This document shows, in pieces, positions 36,272-46,828 of a DNA stretch of 64,000 nucleotides; positions within the stretch are counted from its first letter, which is position 1, and each line of letters begins with the position of its first letter. Both the position numbers and the translations under genes were made by a program. Source of the stretch: Pseudomonas proteolytica (GTDB taxonomy: Bacteria; Pseudomonadota; Gammaproteobacteria; Pseudomonadales; Pseudomonadaceae); the NCBI RefSeq assembly GCF_007858275.1, contig NZ_VFEV01000004.1:62001-126000 (forward strand), written 5' to 3'. The notes under the pieces were generated by a model. The model was not told the DNA's origin. It saw nothing but the letters and a program-made list of their open reading frames with translations, and did no database searches.

Positions 36272-36302
36272 GCAAAACGCCAGCACGAGGCTGGCGTTTT
36301 GC
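36272..36302 (-). terminator. Rho-independent terminator of the ygiQ-like gene
   Basis: A perfect 13-bp stem (GCAAAACGCCAGC with GCTGGCGTTTTGC) with a 5-base loop lies 15 bases after the radical SAM gene stop. T-rich ends occur on both strands, so it may work in both directions. Confidence 0.88.
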
Positions 36303-36317
36303 ATGTTCAGGCTGCGA

Positions 36318-38621
<2,304 letters not shown>

Positions 38622-38738
38622 GACGGTGACCGGTGTTGAGATGAAAAATCGCGGGCGCGGAATATAGCACAAATTTTGACCAATTCCGACGGTAATGGTC
38701 GGAATTGTGGAGTGCCCTGAATTGTGAATGCTTTGCAA

Positions 38739-38821
38739 TGTGGGAGCGGGCTTGCTCGCGAAAGCGGCGGATCAGTCAGTCGATATATTGACTGACACAC
38801 CGCCTTCGCGAGCAAGCCCGC
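38739..38821. repeat. REP pair with truncated right arm
   Basis: The left arm TGTGGGAGCGGGCTTGCTCG is complete. The right arm stops at GCGAGCAAGCCCGC and runs directly into ATTGGATGG, lacking TCCCACA. It lies between dnaB and ygiQ promoters. Confidence 0.88.
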
Positions 38822-38833
38822 ATTGGATGGCGC

Positions 38834-40231
38834 TTATTCGTCGTCGTCGAAGTTATAACTGCCCGGCGCCAGGTTTTCGAAGCGCGTGTATTTGCCGATG
38901 AAGGCCAGGCGGATAAAGCCGATCGGCCCGTTACGCTGCTTGCCGATGATGATTTCGGCAATGCCCTTGTGCTCCGTTTCGGGGTGATACACCTCGTCGC
39001 GGTACACGAACATGATCACGTCGGCATCCTGCTCGATCGCTCCGGATTCCCGCAAGTCGGAGTTCACCGGGCGCTTGTTTGGGCGTTGTTCCAGGGAACG
39101 GTTGAGCTGGGACAGGGCCACCACCGGGCAGTTGAATTCCTTGGCCAGGGCTTTGAGGGACCGGGAGATTTCGGAAATCTCGTTGGTACGGTTATCACCG
39201 CTGGAGCCAGGGATCTGCATCAACTGCAGGTAGTCGATCATGATCAGGGCGATGTCGCCGTGCTCACGCACCAGGCGCCGGGTACGCGCACGCATCTCGG
39301 AGGGGCTGATACCGGCGGTGTCGTCGATGAACAGCTTGCGGTCATTGAGCAGATTGACCGCCGAGGTCAGGCGCGGCCAATCGTCGTCTTCCAGGCGACC
39401 GGCACGCACTTTGGTCTGGTCGATCCGACCCAGCGAGGAAAGCATACGCATGATCAGCGATTCGCCTGGCATCTCCAGGGAGTACACCAGAACGGCCTTG
39501 TCGCTGCGCAACACGGCGTTTTCCACCAGGTTCATCGCAAAGGTGGTCTTACCCATGGATGGACGGCCGGCGACGATGATCAGGTCGGACGGCTGCAGGC
39601 CGCTGGTCTTCTCGTCGAGGTCGGTGTAGCCGGTGGAGATACCGGTGATGGCGTTGTCGGTGTTGAACAAGGTGTCGATACGGTCGATAGCCTTGGTCAA
39701 CAGGTCGTTGACGCTGACCGGGCCGCCGGTTTTCGGGCGGGCTTCGGCGATCTGGAAGATCTGCCGTTCGGCTTCGTCGAGGATCTCGGCGGCAGTGCGG
39801 CCTTCGGGGTTGAAGGCGCTGTCGGCGATTTCGGTGCTGATGCCGATCAACTGGCGCAGGGTTGCCCGCTCGCGCACGATTTGGGCGTAGGCCTTGATGT
39901 TGGCGACGGATGGCGTGTTTTTCGCCAGCTCACCGAGGTAACCGAGGCCGCCGACTTGTGAGGTCTGGCCTTCCTTGTCCAGTTGCTCGGCCAGGGTCAC
40001 CACGTCGATCGGTGAGTTCTGGTCGGCCAGCTTGGCAATGGCGCGGAAGATCAGGCGGTGGTCATGGCGATAGAAGTCACCGTCCGAGACTTGATCGAGC
40101 ACGCGTTCCCAGGCGTTGTTGTCCAGCATCAAGCCACCGAGCACGGCCTGTTCGGCCTCGATGGAATGCGGCGGCACCTTCAGGGCAGCGGTTTGCAGAT
40201 CGTATTGCTCAGGAGCTGAAATATCGTTCAT
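38834..40231 (-). CDS. dnaB: Replicative DNA helicase DnaB
   Basis: The 465-residue hexameric 5'-3' helicase has an N-terminal DnaB domain (VPPHSIEAEQAVLGGLMLDN) that contacts primase. A linker leads to the RecA-like domain with Walker A GRPSMGKTTFAMNL, Walker B LIMIDYLQLM and the arginine-finger region RPVNSDLRESGAIEQDADVI. The start ATG at 40231 is preferred, though a GTG two codons upstream is possible and neither has a strong ribosome site. It follows the ribosomal protein operon, but a clear terminator at 40257-40294 separates it from rplI, so it probably has its own promoter or depends on readthrough. Confidence 0.95.
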   Translation of the reverse strand: MNDISAPEQYDLQTAALKVPPHSIEAEQAVLGGLMLDNNAWERVLDQVSDGDFYRHDHRLIFRAIAKLADQNSPIDVVTLAEQLDKEGQTSQVGGLGYLGELAKNTPSVANIKAYAQIVRERATLRQLIGISTEIADSAFNPEGRTAAEILDEAERQIFQIAEARPKTGGPVSVNDLLTKAIDRIDTLFNTDNAITGISTGYTDLDEKTSGLQPSDLIIVAGRPSMGKTTFAMNLVENAVLRSDKAVLVYSLEMPGESLIMRMLSSLGRIDQTKVRAGRLEDDDWPRLTSAVNLLNDRKLFIDDTAGISPSEMRARTRRLVREHGDIALIMIDYLQLMQIPGSSGDNRTNEISEISRSLKALAKEFNCPVVALSQLNRSLEQRPNKRPVNSDLRESGAIEQDADVIMFVYRDEVYHPETEHKGIAEIIIGKQRNGPIGFIRLAFIGKYTRFENLAPGSYNFDDDE

Positions 40232-40256
40232 GGCCACTTGGAATTAGGGGTGTGTA

Positions 40257-40294
40257 GAAAAACAAAAGGCACGACCTGTAAACAGGATCGTGCC
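40257..40294 (-). terminator. Terminator between rplI and dnaB
   Basis: On the minus strand a stem GGCACGA...TCGTGCC, with an inner CCTGT/ACAGG extension and one bulged base, is followed by TTTTGTTTTT. It ends the rpsF-rplI transcript ahead of dnaB. Confidence 0.85.
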
Positions 40295-40341
40295 CGATGT
40301 TAACTGGCTGACACGCGAGGTGCCAGTCAGTTAGGTGCTTC

Positions 40342-40788
40342 TTAAGCTGCTACCACGACAACGCGTACGGTGGCTTCAACTTCAGCGTGCAGGTGCACGG
40401 CTACGTCGAATTCGCCTACGTTGCGGATGGTGCCGTTCGGCAGACGAACTTCGCTCTTCTGCACTTCAACGCCGGAGGCGGTCAGTGCGTCAGCGATGTC
40501 GTGAGTACCGATCGAACCGAACAGCTTGCCTTCGTCGCCAGCGGTGGCAGTGATAGTCACTTCCAGCTCGGCCAGTTGGGCAGCACGGGTTTCAGCCGAA
40601 GCTTTTTTGTCTGCTGCGGCTTTTTCCAGCTCAGCGCGACGCTCTTCAAACGCGGCCAGGTTGGCAGCGGTTGCAGCGGTGGCTTTGCCGTATGGCAGCA
40701 GGTAGTTACGACCGTAGCCGGCCTTAACGTTTACTTTGTCGCCCAGGTTGCCCAGGTTGGCGACTTTTTCCAGAAGGATCAGTTGCAT
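40342..40788 (-). CDS. rplI: 50S ribosomal protein L9
   Basis: The 148-residue L9 starts with the rRNA-binding N-domain ([20 protein letters not shown] then [16 protein letters not shown]). A long connecting helix rich in Ala/Glu/Lys and the C-terminal domain ([20 protein letters not shown]) follow. Length matches the family. It is the last gene of the rpsF-rpsR-DUF2232-rplI operon. Confidence 0.97.
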   Translation of the reverse strand: MQLILLEKVANLGNLGDKVNVKAGYGRNYLLPYGKATAATAANLAAFEERRAELEKAAADKKASAETRAAQLAELEVTITATAGDEGKLFGSIGTHDIADALTASGVEVQKSEVRLPNGTIRNVGEFDVAVHLHAEVEATVRVVVVAA

Positions 40789-40806
40789 GTGAAAATCCTC
40801 TAACTT

Positions 40807-41700
40807 TTAACCTTCACCGTTCGCGTTATCGGCGTCTTTCGGCGCCAGACGACCGCGAAAATCAATCAGGCCGTCGACAATGGCCAAGACCACGAGTAAC
40901 GGATAGATCAGTTGCATAAACAGCAACAGCGTCACGTACAACCCCACCAGCCAGAACTTGGCCAGGCGCTTTTGCGCCACCAGCCCGTGTATCAGGGCCA
41001 GCCCGGCAATCACCAGCGGTACGCTGCACAACGGCGTCAACATGGCCATTTGCGGGCCGAAGTTCGGCCCCACAAGCATGCACGCCAGCAGCAACATCGC
41101 TGGGCCTGCGGGGATTCTGATACTGCGAAACTCGCGACCAAAACCACCCGGGTTATACAACAACGCCTGCCAGTAGCGCCCAAGAATCAGGCTCAGCACA
41201 CTGACGATCTGCAACAGTGCCGCTATCAGGCCGGTAAGGACCGGAGCAATCAGTGTGGCCATGCGCGCTCGCTCATCTACCGACAATTGATGGTAGAGAT
41301 CCCCGAGGGCCAGTGGCAGGATTTTTACCAACTCCTGCGACAGCGCCTCGATTTGCGGGCGGAAAGCCGCGCCAAGCACCACTGAATACACCACTCCCAA
41401 TGCCACGCTGACCAGCAGCGTACGGACCCAGGACTCACTTGCGCGCAGAACCAACGCAAGGCTCGAAGACCCCAGCAGTACCAGAAGTACCCGTGGATCG
41501 TCGAATTGCAGCCACCAGATCAAGGCCGGCAGCAACCCCAGGGCAAGGACGCCCAAGGCGTCCTTCAAACCGCGCCGCAGCAACACAAGGCTTCCTGCGG
41601 CAGCACCCAACCAATACAACAACGGCAACGCTGCACATCCAGCCACTACCAGAGTGGCCTGCACACGACCGCGCATGATGAACTCAGCTAAGGCGCGCAT
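40807..41700 (-). CDS. DUF2232-family integral membrane protein
   Basis: The 297-residue hydrophobic protein has eight or so membrane helices and no other recognisable domain. Proteins of this type (YybS-like, DUF2232) are commonly found between rpsR and rplI in pseudomonads, as here. Conserved-looking segments are LGAAAGSLVLLRRGLKDALG at the N-terminus and NPGGFGREFRSIRIPAGPAM in the middle. Function is unknown; linkage to ribosomal genes may reflect growth-rate-coupled expression. The short C-tail is hydrophilic. Confidence 0.82.
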   Translation of the reverse strand: MRALAEFIMRGRVQATLVVAGCAALPLLYWLGAAAGSLVLLRRGLKDALGVLALGLLPALIWWLQFDDPRVLLVLLGSSSLALVLRASESWVRTLLVSVALGVVYSVVLGAAFRPQIEALSQELVKILPLALGDLYHQLSVDERARMATLIAPVLTGLIAALLQIVSVLSLILGRYWQALLYNPGGFGREFRSIRIPAGPAMLLLACMLVGPNFGPQMAMLTPLCSVPLVIAGLALIHGLVAQKRLAKFWLVGLYVTLLLFMQLIYPLLVVLAIVDGLIDFRGRLAPKDADNANGEG

Positions 41701-41736
41701 GCATTCAATCCCTTACTACTTGTCGACTGCCCGGTC

Positions 41737-41967
41737 TCAGCGGCCGTGGCTGTCGGTGTAGGCCAGCAGGGCCAGGAAGCGGGCGCGCTTGATAGCGGTG
41801 GCCAGCTGACGCTGATAACGAGCTTTGGTACCGGTGATACGGCTTGGAACAATTTTGCCGGTCTCGGATACGTAGGCTTTCAGAGTGTTGAGATCTTTGT
41901 AGTCGATCTCCTTCACTTCTTCAGCGGTGAAGCGGCAAAACTTACGACGACGGAAGAAACGTGCCAT
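41737..41967 (-). CDS. rpsR: 30S ribosomal protein S18
   Basis: The 76-residue S18 is highly basic at its N-terminus ([20 protein letters not shown]) and has the core [30 protein letters not shown]. It binds S6 as a heterodimer on the 30S platform. It lies 29 bases after rpsF in the same operon. Confidence 0.98.
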   Translation of the reverse strand: MARFFRRRKFCRFTAEEVKEIDYKDLNTLKAYVSETGKIVPSRITGTKARYQRQLATAIKRARFLALLAYTDSHGR

Positions 41968-41996
41968 TTGATAGGCTCCTTAATAAGGTCCGTGGA

Positions 41997-42419
41997 TTAC
42001 TCGTCAGCGTTATCGCTGTTGTCGCTGTCATCACTATCAGCGCTTTCAGCGCCTTCGTGCTCAGGACGGTCGCGACGCTCACGGCGCTCACTGCGGTTTT
42101 CTTCAGCCTTGAGCATCTCGGATTGGCCGGTAACGGCTTCTTCGCGACGGATGACCAGGTTACGGATCACTGCATCGTTGTAGCGGAAGTTGTCTTCCAG
42201 CTCGGCCAGGGCCTTGCCAGTGCACTCAACGTTCAGCATCACGTAGTGAGCCTTGTGAACATTGTTGATTGCGTAGGCCAGTTGACGACGGCCCCAATCT
42301 TCCAGACGGTGGATTTTGCCGCCGTCTTCTTCGATCAGCTTGGTGTAACGCTCAACCATGCCGCCGACTTGCTCGCTTTGATCCGGGTGGACCAAAAAGA
42401 TGATTTCGTAATGACGCAT
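41997..42419 (-). CDS. rpsF: 30S ribosomal protein S6
   Basis: The 140-residue S6 starts [20 protein letters not shown] and has the conserved [20 protein letters not shown] and [20 protein letters not shown] segments. The C-terminal tail is long and acidic (repeated Asp-Ser/Asn), the region that is glutamylated by RimK in gammaproteobacteria. It is the first gene of the operon, with a structured leader upstream. Confidence 0.98.
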   Translation of the reverse strand: MRHYEIIFLVHPDQSEQVGGMVERYTKLIEEDGGKIHRLEDWGRRQLAYAINNVHKAHYVMLNVECTGKALAELEDNFRYNDAVIRNLVIRREEAVTGQSEMLKAEENRSERRERRDRPEHEGAESADSDDSDNSDNADE

Positions 42420-42424
42420 GAATG

Positions 42425-42471
42425 CTCCTTACGGGTTGTAGCCTGCCGCTCAAAAACGGTCAGACAAGGAG
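42425..42471 (-). promoter_or_regulatory. Probable S6:S18-binding autoregulatory leader of rpsF
   Basis: In the minus-strand transcript CUCCUU (42471-42466) can pair with the ribosome site AAGGAG (42430-42425), enclosing a region with a CCCGU segment next to the stem. A hairpin that hides the rpsF ribosome site with a CCG beside it is the described S6:S18 translational-repression motif. The match was made by eye. Confidence 0.5.
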
Positions 42472-42614
42472 TGAATGACACTTAGGAATCTTGCCGCTGG
42501 GAGGCACATGCGTGCCCGCCGGGAAGGCAAGGGGCGCAATTGTAGAGAAGGGGAAGAAAGGGTGCAAGGCAATTGGTGATTATTTGAACAATCTTTCAAG
42601 CGATGCAAAACCAG

Positions 42615-42704
42615 TGTGGGAGCGGGCTTGCTCGCGAATACGTTAGGCCAGCCAACATTTATGGCGACTGACACTGCGCATTCGCGAGCAAGCCCGCTCC
42701 CACA
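42615..42704. repeat. REP pair (BIME)
   Basis: Inverted arms TGTGGGAGCGGGCTTGCTCG and complement, extended through CGAAT, lie downstream of rlmB and upstream of the rpsF leader. Confidence 0.94.
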
Positions 42705-42726
42705 TTTGGACCTGCGTCAGGCCTGA

Positions 42727-43482
42727 TTATTTCTTGGTCTTGGCCTTGGCGCCGCGCTGGCGCTGGGCTTCGAACAGGCAGACGCCCGTTGCGACTGAAA
42801 CGTTGAGGCTGCTGACGCTACCGGCCATCGGCAAGTGCACCAGGTAGTCGCAATGCTCACGGGTCAGGCGACGCATACCCTTGCCTTCTGCCCCCATGAT
42901 CAAGATGGTCGGGCCGGTAAGGTCCTGGTCATAGATACTGACCTCGGCCTCCCCCGCCGTACCCACGACCCACAAGCCGCGCTGCTGGAGTTTTTCCAGG
43001 GTGCGCGCCAGGTTGGTCACGGCCACCAGCGGAATCACTTCCGCCGCGCCGCAGGCAACTTTACGCACAACCGGCGTCAAGGTGGCCGACTTGTCTTTAG
43101 GCACGATCACTGCCAACGCACCGGCAGCGTCCGCCGAACGCAGGCAGGCGCCGAGGTTGTGCGGATCGGTCACCCCGTCAAGCACCAGCAACAGCGGCGC
43201 GCCTTCGGTGCGATCGAGCAGCTCGTCGAGCATCGCCTCGCCCCAGACCTGGCTCGGACTCACGTCCGCGACCACGCCCTGGTGCACGCCTTCGACCCAG
43301 ACGTCCATTTCACGACGCTCGGCCTGGCCGATGGCAACCTTGTTCTGGTTGGCCAGCTCGACCAGCGCTTGCACGCGCGGCTCGCTACGACCTTCGGCCA
43401 GCCACACTTGCTTGACGCGCTTGGGATGGTGACGCAACAACGCTTCTACGGCGTGCACGCCGTAGATTTTTTCCAGACTCAT
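42727..43482 (-). CDS. rlmB: 23S rRNA (guanosine-2'-O)-methyltransferase RlmB
   Basis: The 251-residue SpoU-family (SPOUT knot) methyltransferase has the N-terminal substrate domain (EKIYGVHAVEALLRHHPKRV). The three SpoU motifs are LVLDGVTDPHNLGACLRSAD, ILIMGAEGKGMRRLTREHCD and VHLPMAGSVSSLNVSVATGV. It methylates the ribose of the conserved guanosine in the 23S peptidyl-transferase region. Its ATG overlaps the rnr stop by four bases, the usual rnr-rlmB pairing. Confidence 0.96.
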   Translation of the reverse strand: MSLEKIYGVHAVEALLRHHPKRVKQVWLAEGRSEPRVQALVELANQNKVAIGQAERREMDVWVEGVHQGVVADVSPSQVWGEAMLDELLDRTEGAPLLLVLDGVTDPHNLGACLRSADAAGALAVIVPKDKSATLTPVVRKVACGAAEVIPLVAVTNLARTLEKLQQRGLWVVGTAGEAEVSIYDQDLTGPTILIMGAEGKGMRRLTREHCDYLVHLPMAGSVSSLNVSVATGVCLFEAQRQRGAKAKTKK

Positions 43483-46109
43483 GACTTGGCCTTAGGTTTG
43501 CGCGACCCGCCGCTTTTCGCAGGGGCCGAACCCGCCTTAGGCGGGCCTTTACGGTGCTTACTCGGTTTGCTCGACGGTTTGTCGGCGCCCTGGGACTTTC
43601 CCCCAGACGCCGCTTTACCACCGCTTTTGGCTTCGTTGAGCAACTGCTGCTTCAATTCGCGACTCTTGCGCAGCTCGGCGTTTTTCGCCGCGGCATCGCT
43701 AGGACGGTAAGCATCGCTGACCTTTTCCTTGGTCGACGAGCGACGAGCAGGCTTGGCGGCTGGCTCAGCTGCAGCGGCAGCTTTCGCCGGAGCGCCTTTT
43801 TTCGCCGGTGCTGCAGTTTCAGCACCACGCTTTTTGCGGCCAATCGGAGCGTCGATGGTTTTTTCAGCCATCTCGAAGTCGATCTTGCGTTCGTCGAGAT
43901 CGACGCGCATGACCCGCACTTCGACGGTATCGCCCAAACGGAAGCTACGACCGGTGCGCTCGCCCGCCAGGCGGTGATGCACAGGGTCGAAGTGGTAGTA
44001 GTCACCCGGCAAGGCGGTGACGTGCACCAGGCCTTCGACGTAGATGTCGGTCAGCTCGACGAACAGGCCAAAGCCGGTCACGGCGGTGATCACACCCGGG
44101 AACGACTCGCCTACGCGGTCTTTCATGAACTCGCACTTGAGCCAGTTCACCACATCGCGAGTGGCTTCGTCGGCACGGCGCTCGCTCATGGAGCACTGCT
44201 CGCCCAACTGTTCCAGGGCCGCTTCGTCGTACGGATAGATCCGTGCCTTCGGAATGGTCATGGCACCGGCGCGCTTGACGTGCGGGGTGTTCTGCTTGGA
44301 ATGGATCACGCTGCGGATTGCGCGGTGCGTGAGCAGGTCCGGATAGCGACGGATCGGCGAGGTGAAGTGCGTGTACGCCTCGTAATTCAGGCCGAAGTGG
44401 CCCTGATTGTCGGCGCTGTACACTGCCTGGCTGAGGGAACGCAGCATCACGGTCTGGATCAAGTGGAAATCCGGACGATCCTTGATGCTGGCCAGCAAAG
44501 CCTGGTAATCCTTCGGCGATGGGCCGTCCTTGCCTTTGTGCAGCGACAGGCCGAGCTCGCCGAGGAAGGCGCGCAGTTTTTCCAGGCGCTCCGGCGGCGG
44601 ACCATCGTGGACCCGATACAACGCAGGAATCTCGTGCTTTTTCAGGAACTCAGCGGTGGCCACGTTGGCCGCCAGCATGCATTCCTCGATCAGCTTGTGC
44701 GCGTCATTACGGGTGGTCGGCGTGATCTCGGCGATTTTGCGCTCGGAACCGAAGATGATCCGGGTTTCCTGGGTTTCAAAATCGATCGCGCCACGCACAT
44801 GACGTGCGCCCAGCAACACCTTGTACAGCGAGTACAGCTGCTTGAGGTGTGGGACTACGTCTGCATACTGGGTGCGCAAAGCCTTGGCTTCGCTGGTCTT
44901 CGGCGTCTCCAGGATGGTGCTGACCTTGTTGTAGGTCAGGCGCGCCTGGGAGTGAATCACCGCTTCGTAGAACTGATAGTCGGTCATTTCGCCGGTTTTC
45001 GAGATGGTCATCTCGCACACCATGGCCAAACGGTCGACTTTCGGGTTCAGGGAGCACAGGCCGTTGGACAGCTGCTCCGGCAGCATCGGGATCACGCGCT
45101 CAGGGAAGTACACGGAGTTGCCGCGCACCTGGGCTTCGTTATCCAGGGCCGAACCGATCTTCACGTAGCTGGATACGTCAGCAATCGCGACGAACAACTT
45201 CCAGCCGCCGGAGAACAGGCGCAGTTTGCCGGGCTTGGCTTCGCAGTAGACCGCATCGTCGAAGTCGCGGGCATCTTCACCGTCAATGGTGACGAACGGC
45301 AGATGGCGCAGGTCGATGCGCTTCTCTTTGTCTTTTTCTTCGACTTCCGGCTTGAGCTTGGCGGCTTCCTTGAGCACGGCCTCAGGCCAGACGTGCGGGA
45401 TATCGTAGGTGCGCAGCGCAACATCAATTTCCATGCCCGGCGCCATGTAGTTGCCGACCACTTCGACGATATCGCCCTGTGGCTGGAAGCGCGGCGTTGG
45501 CCAGTGGGTGATTTTCACCTCGACAAACTGACCGACCTTGGCAGCGCCATTGCGGCCCGGGGTTACCAGCACTTCCTGCTGGACCTTCGGGTTATCCGGA
45601 ATCACGAAGCCGATGCCGCCTTCTTCGAAGTAACGACCGACGATGGACTCGTGGGCACGGGACACCACTTCGACGATCACGCCTTCACGGCGACCGCGAC
45701 GGTCCAGGCCGGACACGCGCGCCAGGGCACGGTCGCCATCGAATACCAGGCGCATTTGCGCCGGGCTCATGAACAGGTCATCGCTGCCATCGTCAGGGAT
45801 CAGGAAGCCGAAGCCATCACGGTGACCGGCAATGCGGCCAAGGATCAGGTCGAGCTTGTCCACCGGGGCGTAAGTGCCACGACGGGTGTAGATCAACTGT
45901 GCATCGCGCTCCATGGCGCGCAGGCGGCGGCGCAGCGCTTCGACCTGGTCTTCGGTGGTCAGACCGAATTCTTCAACCAGCTGCTCGCGGCTAGCAGGCG
46001 AACCCCGATCGGCGAGATGCGCCAGGATCAGTTCGCGGCTAGGAATAGGGTTTTCATATTTTTCCGCTTCACGAGCGGCCTCGGGATCGAGGGACTGCCA
46101 ATCGGCCAT
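43479..46109 (-). CDS. rnr: Ribonuclease R
   Basis: The 876-residue 3'-5' exoribonuclease has an N-terminal winged-helix region (ENPIPSRELILAHLADRGSP) and cold-shock domains (about 70-250). The RNB catalytic domain (about 270-600) holds the acidic site in HLPFVTIDGEDARDFDDAVY. The C-terminal S1 domain (VGESFPGVITAVTGFGLFVE) is followed by a long Lys/Ala/Ser-rich basic tail (about 740-876). RNase R degrades structured RNA and acts in trans-translation and rRNA quality control. It forms an operon with rlmB. Confidence 0.97.
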   Translation of the reverse strand: MADWQSLDPEAAREAEKYENPIPSRELILAHLADRGSPASREQLVEEFGLTTEDQVEALRRRLRAMERDAQLIYTRRGTYAPVDKLDLILGRIAGHRDGFGFLIPDDGSDDLFMSPAQMRLVFDGDRALARVSGLDRRGRREGVIVEVVSRAHESIVGRYFEEGGIGFVIPDNPKVQQEVLVTPGRNGAAKVGQFVEVKITHWPTPRFQPQGDIVEVVGNYMAPGMEIDVALRTYDIPHVWPEAVLKEAAKLKPEVEEKDKEKRIDLRHLPFVTIDGEDARDFDDAVYCEAKPGKLRLFSGGWKLFVAIADVSSYVKIGSALDNEAQVRGNSVYFPERVIPMLPEQLSNGLCSLNPKVDRLAMVCEMTISKTGEMTDYQFYEAVIHSQARLTYNKVSTILETPKTSEAKALRTQYADVVPHLKQLYSLYKVLLGARHVRGAIDFETQETRIIFGSERKIAEITPTTRNDAHKLIEECMLAANVATAEFLKKHEIPALYRVHDGPPPERLEKLRAFLGELGLSLHKGKDGPSPKDYQALLASIKDRPDFHLIQTVMLRSLSQAVYSADNQGHFGLNYEAYTHFTSPIRRYPDLLTHRAIRSVIHSKQNTPHVKRAGAMTIPKARIYPYDEAALEQLGEQCSMSERRADEATRDVVNWLKCEFMKDRVGESFPGVITAVTGFGLFVELTDIYVEGLVHVTALPGDYYHFDPVHHRLAGERTGRSFRLGDTVEVRVMRVDLDERKIDFEMAEKTIDAPIGRKKRGAETAAPAKKGAPAKAAAAAEPAAKPARRSSTKEKVSDAYRPSDAAAKNAELRKSRELKQQLLNEAKSGGKAASGGKSQGADKPSSKPSKHRKGPPKAGSAPAKSGGSRKPKAKS

Positions 46110-46270
46110 TAGAGAGTTTTCACCTTGTCTATATGTGGGTTAGTTTGGCATACGCGTATTGAAACGGGAAATTTCCAGCAATAACTAGCCGGCAAATGCG
46201 TTTTATAGCCCCAGTAAGCCACCTTGCGCGACCGCCCGCGAAATTTTCCAGGCTTTTTTGATGACGGGGG

Positions 46271-46299
46271 TTTACAGCGCAAAAGTCACTCCGTATAGT
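46271..46299 (+). promoter_or_regulatory. Promoter of first tRNA-Leu unit
   Basis: TTTACA (46271-46276) and TATAGT (46294-46299) are spaced by 17 bases. The tRNA starts 35 bases after the -10. The second unit has the same elements at the same spacing. A GC-rich GCGCGCC discriminator-like stretch follows, as in stringently controlled promoters. Confidence 0.8.
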
Positions 46300-46333
46300 G
46301 CGCGCCATCGACGACGGCAACGTTGAAGATACT

Positions 46334-46420
46334 GCCCAGATGGTGAAATTGGTAGACACGCCAGCTTCAGGTGCTGGTGACCGCAAGGTCGTGGAAGTTC
46401 GAGTCTTCTTCTGGGCACCA
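46334..46420 (+). tRNA. tRNA-Leu(CAG), first copy
   Basis: The 87-base tRNA has a 3' CCA encoded, acceptor stem GCCCAGA/TCTGGGC, anticodon arm CCAGC-TTCAGGT-GCTGG (anticodon CAG, reads CUG) and a long class-II variable arm. The T arm is GTTCGAGTC. It differs from the second copy by a compensatory change at the last acceptor pair (A-T here, G-C there) and one base in the variable arm. Confidence 0.96.
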
Positions 46421-46452
46421 ATTCAAAACCCAAGGCCAGCCTTGAGTTTCAC

Positions 46453-46476
46453 AAAAACCCGCGAAAGCGGGTTTTT
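46453..46476 (+). terminator. Terminator of first tRNA-Leu unit
   Basis: A hairpin, AAAACCCGC-GAAA-GCGGGTTTT, with a T run lies about 30 bases after the tRNA CCA end. Confidence 0.85.
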
Positions 46477-46533
46477 GCGTTACAGGCCTTTGATTTTTAA
46501 CTGAAAATTTGATTTATAAAATCAAATCAGGGG

Positions 46534-46562
46534 TTTACAGATCAAAAAGCCCGCCGTATAGT
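46534..46562 (+). promoter_or_regulatory. Promoter of second tRNA-Leu unit
   Basis: TTTACA (46534-46539) and TATAGT (46557-46562) have 17-base spacing. The flanking GGG before the -35 and CCATC-ACG-CGGCAACGTTG-like sequence after the -10 repeat those of the first unit. Confidence 0.8.
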
Positions 46563-46597
46563 TCGCCCCATCAACAGCGGCAACGTTGTTTGATAAT

Positions 46598-46684
46598 GCC
46601 CAGGTGGTGAAATTGGTAGACACGCCAGCTTCAGGTGCTGGTGATCGCAAGGTCGTGGAAGTTCGAGTCTTCTCCTGGGCACCA
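46598..46684 (+). tRNA. tRNA-Leu(CAG), second copy
   Basis: The 87-base tRNA has an encoded CCA, acceptor stem GCCCAGG/CCTGGGC and anticodon loop TTCAGGT (anticodon CAG). It is nearly identical to the copy at 46334. Two independent promoter-tRNA-terminator units in tandem imply strong supply for CUG, the commonest leucine codon in GC-rich pseudomonads. Confidence 0.96.
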
Positions 46685-46694
46685 AATTCAGATC

Positions 46695-46717
46695 AAACCC
46701 GCGAAAGCGGGTTTTTT
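46695..46717 (+). terminator. Terminator of second tRNA-Leu unit
   Basis: A hairpin, AAACCCGC-GAAA-GCGGGTTT, followed by TTT, the same design as after the first copy. Confidence 0.85.
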
Positions 46718-46828
46718 CGTTTCTGGGGTTTAAAAACTCTGCCAGCAATTCCTGCCATGCCCGGACTTGAGAAGGTTTATCGTTTATCCTTGTAAGAATT
46801 TGTTGCATACAAGTGAGGAACACCCCGG

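Noticed and set aside
43554..46112. An 852-codon open frame antisense to rnr
   Set aside because: It lies wholly opposite RNase R, which has intact catalytic domains; long antisense frames are common opposite GC-rich genes.
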